The notes under the pieces were generated by a model. It ran no database searches. It was not told the DNA's origin and worked only from the letters and a program-made list of their open reading frames with translations. Both the position numbers and the translations under genes were made by a program. From a virus, in the IMG/VR virus record IMGVR_UViG_3300025508_000008, positions 40,203 to 104,202 of that record: a DNA stretch of 64,000 bases; one strand, written 5' to 3'. Shown piece after piece: positions 36,974-46,846 of the stretch. Every line of letters starts with the position of its first letter. Positions within the stretch are counted from its first letter, which is position 1.

Positions 36974-38305
36974 CTATAAACTCAGATCCTTACTAAATTG
37001 AAATTTTACGGGGTATTTTTTACCCTCCTCTAGTATTTTCTGTAGTTCTTCTAAGGTTTCCTTTCCGTCTTCTTTCTTAAAGTCTATTATAATCGCATCA
37101 TAAACGTATAACACTACTTTAGAATGTTTTCCGGATAAGTACCTTAGTACTTCTTTTAATATACGTATATTCCTCGAAGTCTCCAACGATTGCATCATAT
37201 AGTTCATCAACTTGGCTGGATGCATGTCTTCTAGTTCTTTTGTGAAGGGTTTTTTTGATATTGGGTCATAGACTACTCCCTCTTCTTGGTAGGTTCTCCA
37301 CATAGTATCTATAAATTGCTGTATTAACCTAAAGATAGGTAGGTTTTTATGCTGCACAGGTATCTTACCGTATATTGCATGGAAGTTTATCTGCTTTGCT
37401 TTTAAGTATTCTTCATCTGTAATCTCATCTTTACCGAAATATAGCTTAGCTAACTGCTTATGTGCTGATTCTTCGGTTAGCTCGTACCCTACTTGTTCAG
37501 CTAACAACCTTAAATGGTATCCATCAAAGTCAAACTCAACAAAGAAGTCGTTTATAGGTGTAAACACTCCTCTATGTTCCCTTGTCTTAGGAATAGCTGC
37601 AAAATTAACCGAGTTAAATGCGTTAGTTGGCCTAGAAGTGCTATTATATAGGTTATACTGTGTATATGCCACACTACACTCTATATTGTGAACAGGATTT
37701 CGTGGTTGAAACAGTTCTACGAAGGATTCGTACTGTATTCCTATCCCTTGCTGTTCTACCATAAAGAATACATTTGCTGCAAGCTTATTATAGTAGTCGA
37801 ATCCTGAAGGGATATTAAGATCTACTTTTTTCGTGTTAAATACGTGTTTATACTCGTTTTCGCACCTTTCGTACAATTTACCTAACGGTATAAGTTTATT
37901 AAGGTCTTTCTTACTACTGTGCTTAATGTAGTACCAGTTAATCAGTGTACTACTATCAGGAAGTTCTAACCTTTCGTAATGATTCATTGAATAGATTAGT
38001 GATATGTCTATAGCATCCTGTAAGTTAAGGTGGTACAGTAGATTCTTCTTATTCTTTACGTATAGTATTGTAAATTTCTTTAAGATATCATAAACACGTT
38101 GTTTTACTACGTTTAGACCCTCTTCGTGATCGATAGGAATGATATACCCTTGTGGGGATTCTAACGGACGTATGTAGATTGCTACAGTTTCTGTCAGATA
38201 AGGGTGATACATGTCGTTTGTTGTAATAACGTCAAGGTAGCCTCCTCTACTGCTCTGTTCTTCAAGCCAGTCTAACTGATCTTCTGTTTCTAGTATATAA
38301 AACAT
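36974..38305 (-). CDS. Family A DNA polymerase-like protein with altered motif C
   Basis: 443 aa. The C-terminal half reads as a PolI palm: TSRPTNAFNSVNFAAIPK (about 223-240, the T-R-x-S...NLQNIP element), motif A FDFDGYHLRLLAEQ (258-271), motif B KAKQINFHAIYGK (302-314) and motif C LYVYDAIIIDF (399-409). Motif C is normally VHDE; here it is VYDA, so the glutamate is lost and the histidine is Tyr. The N-terminal half (1-200) resembles a shrunken 3'-5' exonuclease but its carboxylates are not clear. It may polymerise poorly, be regulatory, or be a specialised polymerase. A second phage polymerase may lie outside the window. Confidence 0.75.
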   Translation of the reverse strand: MFYILETEDQLDWLEEQSSRGGYLDVITTNDMYHPYLTETVAIYIRPLESPQGYIIPIDHEEGLNVVKQRVYDILKKFTILYVKNKKNLLYHLNLQDAIDISLIYSMNHYERLELPDSSTLINWYYIKHSSKKDLNKLIPLGKLYERCENEYKHVFNTKKVDLNIPSGFDYYNKLAANVFFMVEQQGIGIQYESFVELFQPRNPVHNIECSVAYTQYNLYNSTSRPTNAFNSVNFAAIPKTREHRGVFTPINDFFVEFDFDGYHLRLLAEQVGYELTEESAHKQLAKLYFGKDEITDEEYLKAKQINFHAIYGKIPVQHKNLPIFRLIQQFIDTMWRTYQEEGVVYDPISKKPFTKELEDMHPAKLMNYMMQSLETSRNIRILKEVLRYLSGKHSKVVLYVYDAIIIDFKKEDGKETLEELQKILEEGKKYPVKFQFSKDLSL

Positions 38306-38350
38306 CTATAATATAACCTTTTTATCTAATATACGTAATCTATATCAGAT

Positions 38351-38995
38351 CTACAACTTCCTTCCTGGTGCTGGAATATCAAAAGATGTGTTCTCCGGTC
38401 TAGTCTTGCTTTTTTGTACTAAGTCTGCTGGTGTTTCTTCAACATATTGTGTGAAATCCGTAATTAATGCGGTAATCCCTGGCATTTCTCTATTGAATAG
38501 CTGTGTAGACCTTCTATTTACGCTCTCAGCACCCCTATATACACGGTTATCCACTGTTATATCCTTTACTGGTCCTCTTAATCTCCAATTTAGTATACCG
38601 ATTACTTCATATAGAGGAGTACCTTTAAACTTTCTATCAAAATCTACTTCAGATACCTCTTTTATCTTACCTGTTGATAAGTTCTTACTAAAGTATCTTC
38701 CGGTTATTCCTAATTTCATCTCTCTTTCAGTAGGTTTAAATACTATTGGTGTAGTATCGTAACTAGTTTGTACTTCTGAGTCTGAATTTAGTATGTTATC
38801 TATAGCTTTACTTGCGAATAGTTGAACTGCATTAGTAAATATACCTAATGCAAGGTCAGCAACCGGTACATCGAAGAACTGTCCTGCAGATGTCTTAATT
38901 ACAGAGGATTTTTTATAGTTATTACCTTCACTATCTTTAAGTGGAGGTACATCCTGTGTTTTTTCTTTTTTATATTGGTGATTAGGTAAGTACAT
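38351..38995 (-). CDS. Putative baseplate or tail protein
   Basis: 214 aa, starting MYLPNHQYKKEKTQDVPPL and containing FFDVPVADLALGIFTNAVQLFASKAI (about 40-65), then a strand-rich C-terminal domain. Encoded next to the baseplate hub gene in the same operon. Structural role inferred from position only. Confidence 0.5.
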   Translation of the reverse strand: MYLPNHQYKKEKTQDVPPLKDSEGNNYKKSSVIKTSAGQFFDVPVADLALGIFTNAVQLFASKAIDNILNSDSEVQTSYDTTPIVFKPTEREMKLGITGRYFSKNLSTGKIKEVSEVDFDRKFKGTPLYEVIGILNWRLRGPVKDITVDNRVYRGAESVNRRSTQLFNREMPGITALITDFTQYVEETPADLVQKSKTRPENTSFDIPAPGRKL

Positions 38996-39009
38996 GTTAG
39001 TTTTTTATG

Positions 39010-42000
39010 TTAAACTGGTCCCCAGTATTCGAAATGCCATAGTTCATCTGTGCCTGAATTGTCAGATAGTCTCCATGGGTTATAAAATCCGTACTTAGCA
39101 CCTATTTCTGCTATTTTCTTATACTTATCGGTTTTTCTTCCTTCTAAGTTCTTAGCTGGATCACCTGATCCGCCTACTAGTACGTTTAAATCTCCTAAAT
39201 CAATGGTTCCTCCCCATCCATGAGCCGATTTTCCTGGTGTTGCTACTGTGTTTTTTTGTTCTAAGGTACCTTGGTGCTTTGTATTTCTGTATGCACTCGA
39301 TACTTGGTAGGAAATACCTAAAGCTTTCATCGTTTCCCGCCAGTTTCTCCAAGCTCTGTAGGCTATTGGGTGTAGCATGTACTCAGGAATGTGGTTAGGA
39401 TTCATGTACCTCTTTGAAGCGCCTTGATTTTCCCCTATAAACACTAGTACATTAGCATCTGTCTGGTCTAATAGTCCATTTAAGCGGAATTCTGCTCTTA
39501 ACTTCTGTGCTAAAGGTGAACTATCGTAACGAGAACTACCTACCTTACCTTTATTTATGATTGGAGCCCAGTCTGTACCTGTATCCGATACAACCTCCTC
39601 TGTAATCGTAGTCTCTGGTGTTTCTTCTGGTATAGTATCTACACTATTTTCTTTATGTGCTACCTTTTCTACTTCAGTTGGCAGTCCTATGTTAAAGAAT
39701 TGAGTCTTTATTGAAGTAATCCACTTATTGTCCTGTATCGAATGTGCTAATCCTGTGATTAAGAATCCAAACTGTGTGGTATATACTTCAGGTAGCACAC
39801 CTTTCTCTACTAGGAATGCCTGTCCTATCTTTAATCCTCCGATTCCTATAGTATCAAAAGATAACTCTATGGGAATGACCCCTGGTACAGGTTTTTTTGA
39901 AGTCCTTCCTTTAAAATATTCATCAAGTACGTTTATTGAGCAGTACTGCTTATGGTAAGATCTTAAATTATTGAACCCTTCTTTATTGTAATCAGGTGCT
40001 TTGTAAAATTCAATAAAATTATCATCGTGATTGAATTCATCAAAACAATTTTTCACTTCCCTAAACCATTCAAACTTCCTTTTTGCCTCTTCCGCACGTT
40101 GTTTCTCTTTTGAACTATCATCAGCAGTATTTACTACTGTCTTTGCTCGAATGTGCCTATCAATTAGTCCTGAGTTCCATTTTAGAAGTGCTTCTACGTT
40201 CTCTTTATAGTTGTTCCCTGTTCCTTGTGCAGCTATTGATATTTGTGCAGCTATTTCGTTTGATATTTTACTACTAATATTAAGTTTTGATACTGTTGAC
40301 TTAAGCCCTACTAGGTTAATAGAGGCATTATCCGGTAATGATACTCTTGCAGGAGTTATTTTCCTATCTACAATATAGTACAGGTCCTCTACCTCATCAT
40401 AGAATAAATCTAACTCGTTTACTCCTCCTAGTACGTCATTTATACCTGATAGTACTCTTTTCAAGTAACTTGTCATGTTCTGTTGGGACTTGTCCGTACT
40501 ATCTGCGATATCATCTATAATAGATGTTAGGAAATAGACAGATACGTATATATTAAGTATGTCATCAGGCTTTCCCCTCAACTTACCTTCCTTAAAGAAT
40601 TTTGATATGTTATCGTGCACATTCGAAGTTGTAATCTTACCTAAAGAACCTTTTACTGTAATTTCTTTTTGTTCTGTCTTTGATGGAACTACTATCGGTG
40701 TTCCTCCTTTAGTATACACAATTGATTCCTTACTTTCTTTAACCAGTCTACCTTTCTCCTCTATAGGTGCAGATGCTTTAGGAAGTATACATACTAGCGG
40801 GTCTATAGAAAAATGCTTTGGTGATGTTATGTATTTTGCGACACTTTCGTAATCTCCTGTCTTATCTACATCAGTCTGCCCTACGTAGAATTGAATCAGC
40901 TTTTTATTCTCTCCGTTCTTAAGTAATTCATCTTTTTCTGTAGAATCCATAGGTGCAACAAACTTATTGTATACATCTAGCAATGTTCTTAATGTTATAT
41001 ACTGTCCTGAGATATCATCGTTGTCCCAAAAACCTGTATCTTTCATCTCTAACGACACTACATTGACGGAATAGAACTGATCTAAGCGTTTCTTAAACTC
41101 TTTCGCGGTATCGTTGGATAAGGCTTTATCAGGTCTTTTATCATTGTTAAGAGACGTATAATCCTGTTTACTTTTTTTAGTTAATTCGGTAAAAAATTTA
41201 TGAAATACACTTTTTCTTTGAAATCTATCTGTTTCTCTTCCTTCTGCGACATCCAAAGCTATTCCTGCATTGGAAGGATCAAAGGTTATTGCCATAGATT
41301 CTAATATAGAGCCTTTAGATATTAGAGTCACTGTACAATCGTATCCTCCGTCCTCTCTAAAGTTCCAAGAGAAGTTTTTAACATACCCGTACATAGCATC
41401 ATAGTTATTATCACTAGCTTTTCTAAATTTTGCTAACTGTTCTTCTATATACCTTGTTCTATAATGCCAATTTACAAATTCATCAAAGCCTTTTACTTCT
41501 GAGCGAAGTTCTTGGTTTTCGCTATCTATCCATAAGCTATGTCCCCACTCTAACAGCATAGAGTAGCCCGGTCTTAAATACAGGGCTTGTATTACTTCTA
41601 AATCTTCTAAGGTCCATGCTACTAGTTTAATAGTTGCTTCTCTTAATGTACCGTAAGTGTTTTTTGATTCAACATTTACTGATTCAATACCTGGTGTTGG
41701 CCTGAATCCTAGTGACTGGTAGTTGTGGTATGTATTTGTTCTTAAATCTCCAGGTGTAATAGTACCGTCTTGTGCTACAGTAACAGGGGAGTGGTATTTA
41801 TCTGTTGAGATCCCTCCTGATAGGGGTACATTCTTTTTCATACTACCTCCCAGCAGTACATTATTATATGCTAAGTCTCTATTACCTGCTATTAATTTAG
41901 GATCGGTTCCTTCTTGTAATTTTTCAACCTCTTCCTTTGTTAAAGTATCAACGCTAGACATAAGCCTAACCCATGCACCGTTACTGTTCATGTACATTAG

Positions 42001-42108
42001 TTGATCTGAGGTTCTATTAACTGAGCTAAATAGCTTTTCTCTTGCTTTTAGTTGAGCAGCTACTTCAGGAGTGAATCCTGAACCTATAACTTCTTTTCTT
42101 TTTGCCAT
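39010..42108 (-). CDS. Baseplate hub protein with C-terminal D-Ala-D-Ala carboxypeptidase (M15) domain
   Basis: 1032 aa. The first ~850 residues are a large strand-rich structural region with an N-terminal hub-like part (YKAREKLFSS..., SMLLEWGHSLWID). Residues ~900-1032 are a VanY/M15 peptidase: SSYRNTKHQG, SAHGWGGTIDLGD (metal-binding His and Asp) and DELWHFEYWGPV (third ligand). The domain cuts peptidoglycan stem peptides, so the protein would help the tail tube open the cell wall. It is transcribed before the LysM protein. Confidence 0.85.
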   Translation of the reverse strand: MAKRKEVIGSGFTPEVAAQLKAREKLFSSVNRTSDQLMYMNSNGAWVRLMSSVDTLTKEEVEKLQEGTDPKLIAGNRDLAYNNVLLGGSMKKNVPLSGGISTDKYHSPVTVAQDGTITPGDLRTNTYHNYQSLGFRPTPGIESVNVESKNTYGTLREATIKLVAWTLEDLEVIQALYLRPGYSMLLEWGHSLWIDSENQELRSEVKGFDEFVNWHYRTRYIEEQLAKFRKASDNNYDAMYGYVKNFSWNFREDGGYDCTVTLISKGSILESMAITFDPSNAGIALDVAEGRETDRFQRKSVFHKFFTELTKKSKQDYTSLNNDKRPDKALSNDTAKEFKKRLDQFYSVNVVSLEMKDTGFWDNDDISGQYITLRTLLDVYNKFVAPMDSTEKDELLKNGENKKLIQFYVGQTDVDKTGDYESVAKYITSPKHFSIDPLVCILPKASAPIEEKGRLVKESKESIVYTKGGTPIVVPSKTEQKEITVKGSLGKITTSNVHDNISKFFKEGKLRGKPDDILNIYVSVYFLTSIIDDIADSTDKSQQNMTSYLKRVLSGINDVLGGVNELDLFYDEVEDLYYIVDRKITPARVSLPDNASINLVGLKSTVSKLNISSKISNEIAAQISIAAQGTGNNYKENVEALLKWNSGLIDRHIRAKTVVNTADDSSKEKQRAEEAKRKFEWFREVKNCFDEFNHDDNFIEFYKAPDYNKEGFNNLRSYHKQYCSINVLDEYFKGRTSKKPVPGVIPIELSFDTIGIGGLKIGQAFLVEKGVLPEVYTTQFGFLITGLAHSIQDNKWITSIKTQFFNIGLPTEVEKVAHKENSVDTIPEETPETTITEEVVSDTGTDWAPIINKGKVGSSRYDSSPLAQKLRAEFRLNGLLDQTDANVLVFIGENQGASKRYMNPNHIPEYMLHPIAYRAWRNWRETMKALGISYQVSSAYRNTKHQGTLEQKNTVATPGKSAHGWGGTIDLGDLNVLVGGSGDPAKNLEGRKTDKYKKIAEIGAKYGFYNPWRLSDNSGTDELWHFEYWGPV

Positions 42109-42413
42109 TACCTACTATTATTAACATTGTCAAAGTTTTGTAATACCTGGTTCTTATCAGCAGGAATTCTTAACTGTATTCCCGGTGTTATGTTTAAAGA
42201 TCCTCTAAAGTAGTTGTTGGCACTTGCTATTATCCACCATAAGGATGAATCGTTGTAGAACTGTTGAGCCAGTACATCGAACCTATCACCAGCTGATGTA
42301 ATAACGTAAATGTCATTCTCATTAACAGGTACTTCGGGGTATATAGCATTAGTTCTATAATTTACTCCTTCTGTTGACTTAGTGGTGTCTATATTTTTAT
42401 AACGTCTCGGCAT
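42108..42413 (-). CDS. LysM domain baseplate protein (gp53-like)
   Basis: 101 aa. About 33-90 form a LysM fold: YVITSAGDRFDVLAQQFYNDSSLWWIIASANN and the closing IQLRIPADK. LysM binds peptidoglycan; T4-type gp53 proteins have the same fold in the baseplate wedge. One-base overlap with the hub gene (stop and start share a base) and a 17-base overlap with the next gene upstream. Confidence 0.85.
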   Translation of the reverse strand: MPRRYKNIDTTKSTEGVNYRTNAIYPEVPVNENDIYVITSAGDRFDVLAQQFYNDSSLWWIIASANNYFRGSLNITPGIQLRIPADKNQVLQNFDNVNNSR

Positions 42414-43881
42414 TTGGTATGAAAGGTTTTCTGTTTCCTAGCGGTGTTGGGTTTGTAATGAAAGGTACTTTACCTGTTCTCGGTACAAAGTTATGAATTG
42501 GTTTAAATGCTATTCCACAATTCATTGTGTGAGGCAGTTCTTGCATGTCGTCATCTGTACTTCCTTCCGGATTCTGCATTGCTATCTCCCAAGAATAGTC
42601 TTTTTGCCAACTATAATTGACACTTTCAAGTATTCCAGGTACTTCGTATATATAATCTCCTACAGTTAGCTTAACTAGTGTACCTCTCATAAAATTATTA
42701 ATATTTGTATAGGTAGGTGCTGTAGCTGATGCTAGATAGGCCATTTTTTGATATAGAGGCTTCATTTCGTCCCTTGAAGCTGCAGATATTATAAATCCTA
42801 GGTTTACATTTCTTGAGAAACCCTGATATGTGTATAAGTCTTCTGCTCTACCTAGATACTTGGTACTATTCCAACTTCCTTGGAAACTATCGTCAAACTG
42901 TGTAATAAATGCTCTAAAGTATAGGAATTTACTCTCTTCAGGAGTAATTATCTCAAATTTAAACTTTATAAGGTCTCTACTTGCTTTTGTACCGTCAATC
43001 TTTGTATCCTGTATGGCTAATTTGTTAATCTGGTCTATTGTATCCTCATCTGATACACTATATGTTGTTCTTATTCTAGATACCTTACCTTGGTTACCTA
43101 ATCTTATTCTTGTCTCTTTATTTATGGTGTTTTTACCGTAATCTAATGAATAGTAAGAAGTATTACCGTCTTTTCGAAAATCCTGTACCTTTGTACTAGG
43201 CGGGTTAATAGAAGTATCCGCTTTAGAACTACTTATTGATGTACTTCCTGGGATAGGTCCTCCTGTCTGTCCGTTAATGTTGTTTGTATCAAGGTAGTTG
43301 GGTGTTTCACTATCAATCTGAAATTCACTTTCTCTAGTAACTGTAAACTTGTCTGAGGCTTCCTTGTCTCCGAAGTTTGATTGAGCTTCCCCGTTAATTA
43401 TTGCACCTTTTAGTGCAAGCGGGGCTCCCTCTACTCCTCCTCCTCCGAAGAATTGAGCAAACTGTGATCTATTATTACCGTTTAATGGCTGTAGGTAAGT
43501 ATCTGTTCTAAATCCTCTTAGGAAATGTGTACCTGTACCGTTTACCGGTATTTGAGCTAATGTTGATCCAGCTACCTTAACTATATTTACTGCTGTCTTT
43601 CCTAATTGACCTATTACACTACCTACTGCTGTTCTATCTTTTTCTAACTTATTCTGTATGTTAGTTTGATTTAAAAGAGCTTCGTGTGCTAGAAACTTAA
43701 ACCCCGGTTTACTTATAAGCATTTTTGCTATACGAGAAGTATCATCTATTCGATGTGTTATTTCATTGCTTGTAGCTCCAAATGGTTTAACTACATAAGG
43801 AGTCTCTGTGCCTGTTTCTGCGTACGTTATTGAACGCAGGGCATTCATTTTACCCTCATCGTAGTCTTTTAAAATTCCCAT
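42397..43881 (-). CDS. Putative baseplate/tail structural protein
   Basis: 494 aa. Begins MGILKDYDEGKMNALRSITYAETG and has mostly strand-rich sequence with a YLGRAEDLYTYQGFSRNVNLGF segment (about 350-371). Ends with a Pro/Asn-rich tail. The long overlap with the LysM gene shows tight packing. Likely a baseplate wedge or tail-tip component; family not identified. Confidence 0.55.
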   Translation of the reverse strand: MGILKDYDEGKMNALRSITYAETGTETPYVVKPFGATSNEITHRIDDTSRIAKMLISKPGFKFLAHEALLNQTNIQNKLEKDRTAVGSVIGQLGKTAVNIVKVAGSTLAQIPVNGTGTHFLRGFRTDTYLQPLNGNNRSQFAQFFGGGGVEGAPLALKGAIINGEAQSNFGDKEASDKFTVTRESEFQIDSETPNYLDTNNINGQTGGPIPGSTSISSSKADTSINPPSTKVQDFRKDGNTSYYSLDYGKNTINKETRIRLGNQGKVSRIRTTYSVSDEDTIDQINKLAIQDTKIDGTKASRDLIKFKFEIITPEESKFLYFRAFITQFDDSFQGSWNSTKYLGRAEDLYTYQGFSRNVNLGFIISAASRDEMKPLYQKMAYLASATAPTYTNINNFMRGTLVKLTVGDYIYEVPGILESVNYSWQKDYSWEIAMQNPEGSTDDDMQELPHTMNCGIAFKPIHNFVPRTGKVPFITNPTPLGNRKPFIPNAETL

Positions 43882-43883
43882 TG

Positions 43884-44093
43884 TTATGCTGGTGGGTTAT
43901 CTAAGTACTTGTCTGGTGTTAATCCGTCTAGGTCTAAGCTAGAAGGAGCTTTAGTAATCTCCGGTTTGTTATTAATTGAAGATTGATTATGTAGTGTTGA
44001 ACTACCTTTTGCACCTTCTCTTTGGTTCGGTGTTGATCCTTTCAGCCCTAATGTAGACTGTTTTAGTTGATCGTTTAAAATTCCGTTTGACAT
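43884..44093 (-). CDS. Small 69-aa protein
   Basis: Low-complexity, Ser/Asn/Lys-rich (LKQSTLGLKGSTPNQREGAK), with no fold visible. Exact TATTTATAATAAA motif 14 bases before the ATG. It lies between tape measure and baseplate genes, so a tail scaffold role is possible. Confidence 0.5.
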   Translation of the reverse strand: MSNGILNDQLKQSTLGLKGSTPNQREGAKGSSTLHNQSSINNKPEITKAPSSLDLDGLTPDKYLDNPPA

Positions 44094-44107
44094 AATTGTG
44101 TTTTTTA

Positions 44108-44120
44108 TTTATTATAAATA
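44108..44120 (-). promoter_or_regulatory. TATTTATAATAAA start motif
   Basis: Exact copy, upstream of the 69-aa gene and just after the tape measure gene. Confidence 0.55.
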
Positions 44121-44123
44121 GAG

Positions 44124-46571
44124 TTAAGAACTTTTATAAGAGCCCATTACTAAAGCAGAACCTACTTTATTACCGTCTAATATTACATCTCCTCCTTTTG
44201 ATACTAGTGCTATTAGTCTATCTAATTTTGCTTCTAGTTTTGCTGTTGACATTGAACCTCCACTTCCTCCACTAAATAGATCTGTTCCTGCTACTACTGT
44301 ATCTTTATTATTTAATTGGATACTTCCTTCTGGTCCCGATAATACTCTGTCTCCGTATCCAGCTGGTGATACCATATCATCTGCTGTCATTGCTCTATAT
44401 CCTGCAAAGGCTGCTCCTGCTGCTGCAACTGCTATTGCAGCTCCTATTCCAAAAGTTAAAGCGGAGTTTGCTAGTAATTCTGCGGCTGCTCTTGCAACTG
44501 TTTGTGCTAATAGTACTGCTCCTCTTGCTACACTTTTTACCAGTGCTGCACCTTGCATTATCATTGAACCTAATATAGTTTGTTCAAAACCTGCTCTTAT
44601 CGCTGACATTGCATTACCTTCTAACTGCATTGAGTTAGCATATGCTTTTGCTACGTTCTGAAAGCCTAATACAGATAGTATTTTTCCACCTAATCCTAAT
44701 TCTACTACCTTAGAGGTAGTCATTCTTGCTTGAATGGCCATAATAGTTGCCATTGTAGTCTGAGTTGTGTTAAGTATTGCTAGTCCTGTTGCTAAGTATC
44801 CTACAAATTTACCTACTCCTGTAGCTAATGCTCCTGCTATCATAGTAGTAATGTCTGCTATACCTGATACTATTGGAGTAACTATGTCTAATATAGGTGC
44901 AAATGCTTGTGCTAATTTTCCAAGAGACTTTTGTAACTTCTCTTGAATATTCATCTGTTCCATTTGCTCTACTGTAACACCTCTTGCTGCTGCTTGTTGT
45001 GCTAAGGTAGCATTTTTACTTAGTAACTGCTGTTGAGCCATTTTACCTAGATCATCTCTAGACATTCCAAGTGCTTTTGCTAATGCTTCTTGCTGTATCC
45101 TATTCATACTAGCAAACTCTGCTGCTGATGCACCATTTCTTGCTAACTCAGCTGATAGTCCTTCTAAGTCATTATTTAAAGCTAATTCTCTTGCCTTGGC
45201 TAAGTTTATATTCTTACCTGTTAGTAGTTGTGCTTCTAATTCGTTTCCTATTGAATCTGCAAAATTCATTAAGCTTGAAGCTATGTCATCTACCTTTGAA
45301 AGTTCTTGCCCTAATGACCGTGCTGCTGCAGCTGCTTTAGCTATTCTTTTAGGATTTCCTCCTAATGAAAGTGCTATACCGTCTGAAGTGTTTAATACGT
45401 CCTGCATTACTACTCCATGTGCTACAACATTATTATTTAGGTCGTTATATGTATTAGTAGCCTGTACAATACCTTCTTTATAGGCATCTATATTAACTCC
45501 TGCTACTTTACTTCTAATTCCTAATAATCCTGCCTGGTCAGCTGATAAACCTAAAAGGTTTTTAGCCTCAGCCATATTTGCTATATCATCCGGAGAAAAT
45601 ATACTGGTTGCTGCTAATCCTGTCTGTTTTGTAAGTTCTGCTGCTTGTTCTAGAAAATCTACTGAGGTCGCTAGTCTTGAATTCATTCCTGAAATTCTAA
45701 CTGCATTCTGTCCTGTAAGTCTTCCAAACTCTACAGACGCTTTGTTTACGTCAAGGAAAGCATCAAGTAAAGCTCCGGTAATCACTACCGGGTCTTTTAA
45801 ACCTTGTCCGAACCCTCTTATTAAAATACCTAATCCTTTAGCAGAAATTTTCATTCTGTCGAAGAGGTTAGCATTCTCTCCTGCAAGTTTAGATTGAAGT
45901 CTCATTGCTTCTGCAGAATCCTGCATTGCATCGTGGAAGATACCTGAACGCATACCTAAACGTTCCATTAATGCTCCTGTACCTTCTACAAGTGCACCGG
46001 TAACTCCCATATTTTTACTTATGGCCTTCTCTTCTTTCAGTCTTGCTCTTGCGGCTATTACAAGCCTCTTTAGAGCACTTTCTTCATCATTTATTGCATG
46101 AAGTGCTGCTTCTACTTCGTGATTAATCTTACCTCGTACGGTAGCTGCGGTCTGTAAGAGTTCTAAATTCTGTTTCTCTTGCTTTAGTGCATTATTATAA
46201 ACCTTTACTTTTCTTTGTAGAGCTTCTACCTGTAGTCTAGTTAAATCAGTTATTCCTTGTTCATCGTCCCTAAGCTTTGCGGCTTCTCTCTCTAATCCTC
46301 TAAGTGCACCTCTAACTTTCCCTAACGGTGTAAGCTGTTTTCCAAATTCTGAGGTTATTCCTCTTAATTGTTCGTACAGTCCTGAAGCTGAATTCTCTAG
46401 GTCTTTTACAGCTGCCAGTGCACCATTTATAGCTTTTGTAAGGTTTTCTGTATTAGCTGCTGTAGTAGAAGATATTTTAGTAAGACTTTCTCCTAATCTT
46501 GCCTCTAGTAGGTTAAGTTCGGTTAAAAGCCTTTTTCTTTCTTGAAGATCACTGTTATTCTGTTTAGCCAC
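44124..46571 (-). CDS. Tail tape measure protein
   Basis: 815 aa, start GTG 46571. Long coiled-coil N-terminal part (about 1-240) and central Ala-rich helices, then hydrophobic segments typical of tape measures (about 565-600 and 690-725) and a C-terminal part with GYGDRVLSGPEGSIQLNNKD. It sets tail length and helps channel DNA across the membranes. The short length (815) suggests a fairly short contractile tail. Lies directly after two tail-assembly genes in the typical order. Confidence 0.88.
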   Translation of the reverse strand: MAKQNNSDLQERKRLLTELNLLEARLGESLTKISSTTAANTENLTKAINGALAAVKDLENSASGLYEQLRGITSEFGKQLTPLGKVRGALRGLEREAAKLRDDEQGITDLTRLQVEALQRKVKVYNNALKQEKQNLELLQTAATVRGKINHEVEAALHAINDEESALKRLVIAARARLKEEKAISKNMGVTGALVEGTGALMERLGMRSGIFHDAMQDSAEAMRLQSKLAGENANLFDRMKISAKGLGILIRGFGQGLKDPVVITGALLDAFLDVNKASVEFGRLTGQNAVRISGMNSRLATSVDFLEQAAELTKQTGLAATSIFSPDDIANMAEAKNLLGLSADQAGLLGIRSKVAGVNIDAYKEGIVQATNTYNDLNNNVVAHGVVMQDVLNTSDGIALSLGGNPKRIAKAAAAARSLGQELSKVDDIASSLMNFADSIGNELEAQLLTGKNINLAKARELALNNDLEGLSAELARNGASAAEFASMNRIQQEALAKALGMSRDDLGKMAQQQLLSKNATLAQQAAARGVTVEQMEQMNIQEKLQKSLGKLAQAFAPILDIVTPIVSGIADITTMIAGALATGVGKFVGYLATGLAILNTTQTTMATIMAIQARMTTSKVVELGLGGKILSVLGFQNVAKAYANSMQLEGNAMSAIRAGFEQTILGSMIMQGAALVKSVARGAVLLAQTVARAAAELLANSALTFGIGAAIAVAAAGAAFAGYRAMTADDMVSPAGYGDRVLSGPEGSIQLNNKDTVVAGTDLFSGGSGGSMSTAKLEAKLDRLIALVSKGGDVILDGNKVGSALVMGSYKSS

Positions 46572-46608
46572 TGCTTATATAATTTAATATAAATAGTTAA
46601 GGCCCGCA

Positions 46609-46839
46609 TTATTGTCGAGCCTTAGTTGTATAAGTTGGTCCTGTATCAGGTCCTTTTAGTGTTGCACCTTTCTTTTCCGAGAAATTCTTTGCATCTTCCT
46701 GTGCTTCATTCTGTTTTTCGTAAAAAGTATTTAATTTTTGGAAGGTATACTTCCTTAACCATATAGGCATGTTATAAACCGTATCATAATCATATCCTCC
46801 TTTACCATGAAACACTATTTCATGTATTTGTGAGAACAT
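46609..46839 (-). CDS. Tail assembly protein, small
   Basis: 76 aa starting IHEIVFHGKGGYDYDTVYNMPIWLRKYTF, a motif seen in small tail genes of contractile phages between the gp26-like gene and the tape measure. The reading frame is separate from the larger neighbour; I see no slippery site. Confidence 0.65.
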   Translation of the reverse strand: MFSQIHEIVFHGKGGYDYDTVYNMPIWLRKYTFQKLNTFYEKQNEAQEDAKNFSEKKGATLKGPDTGPTYTTKARQ

Positions 46840-46846
46840 ATTTACT

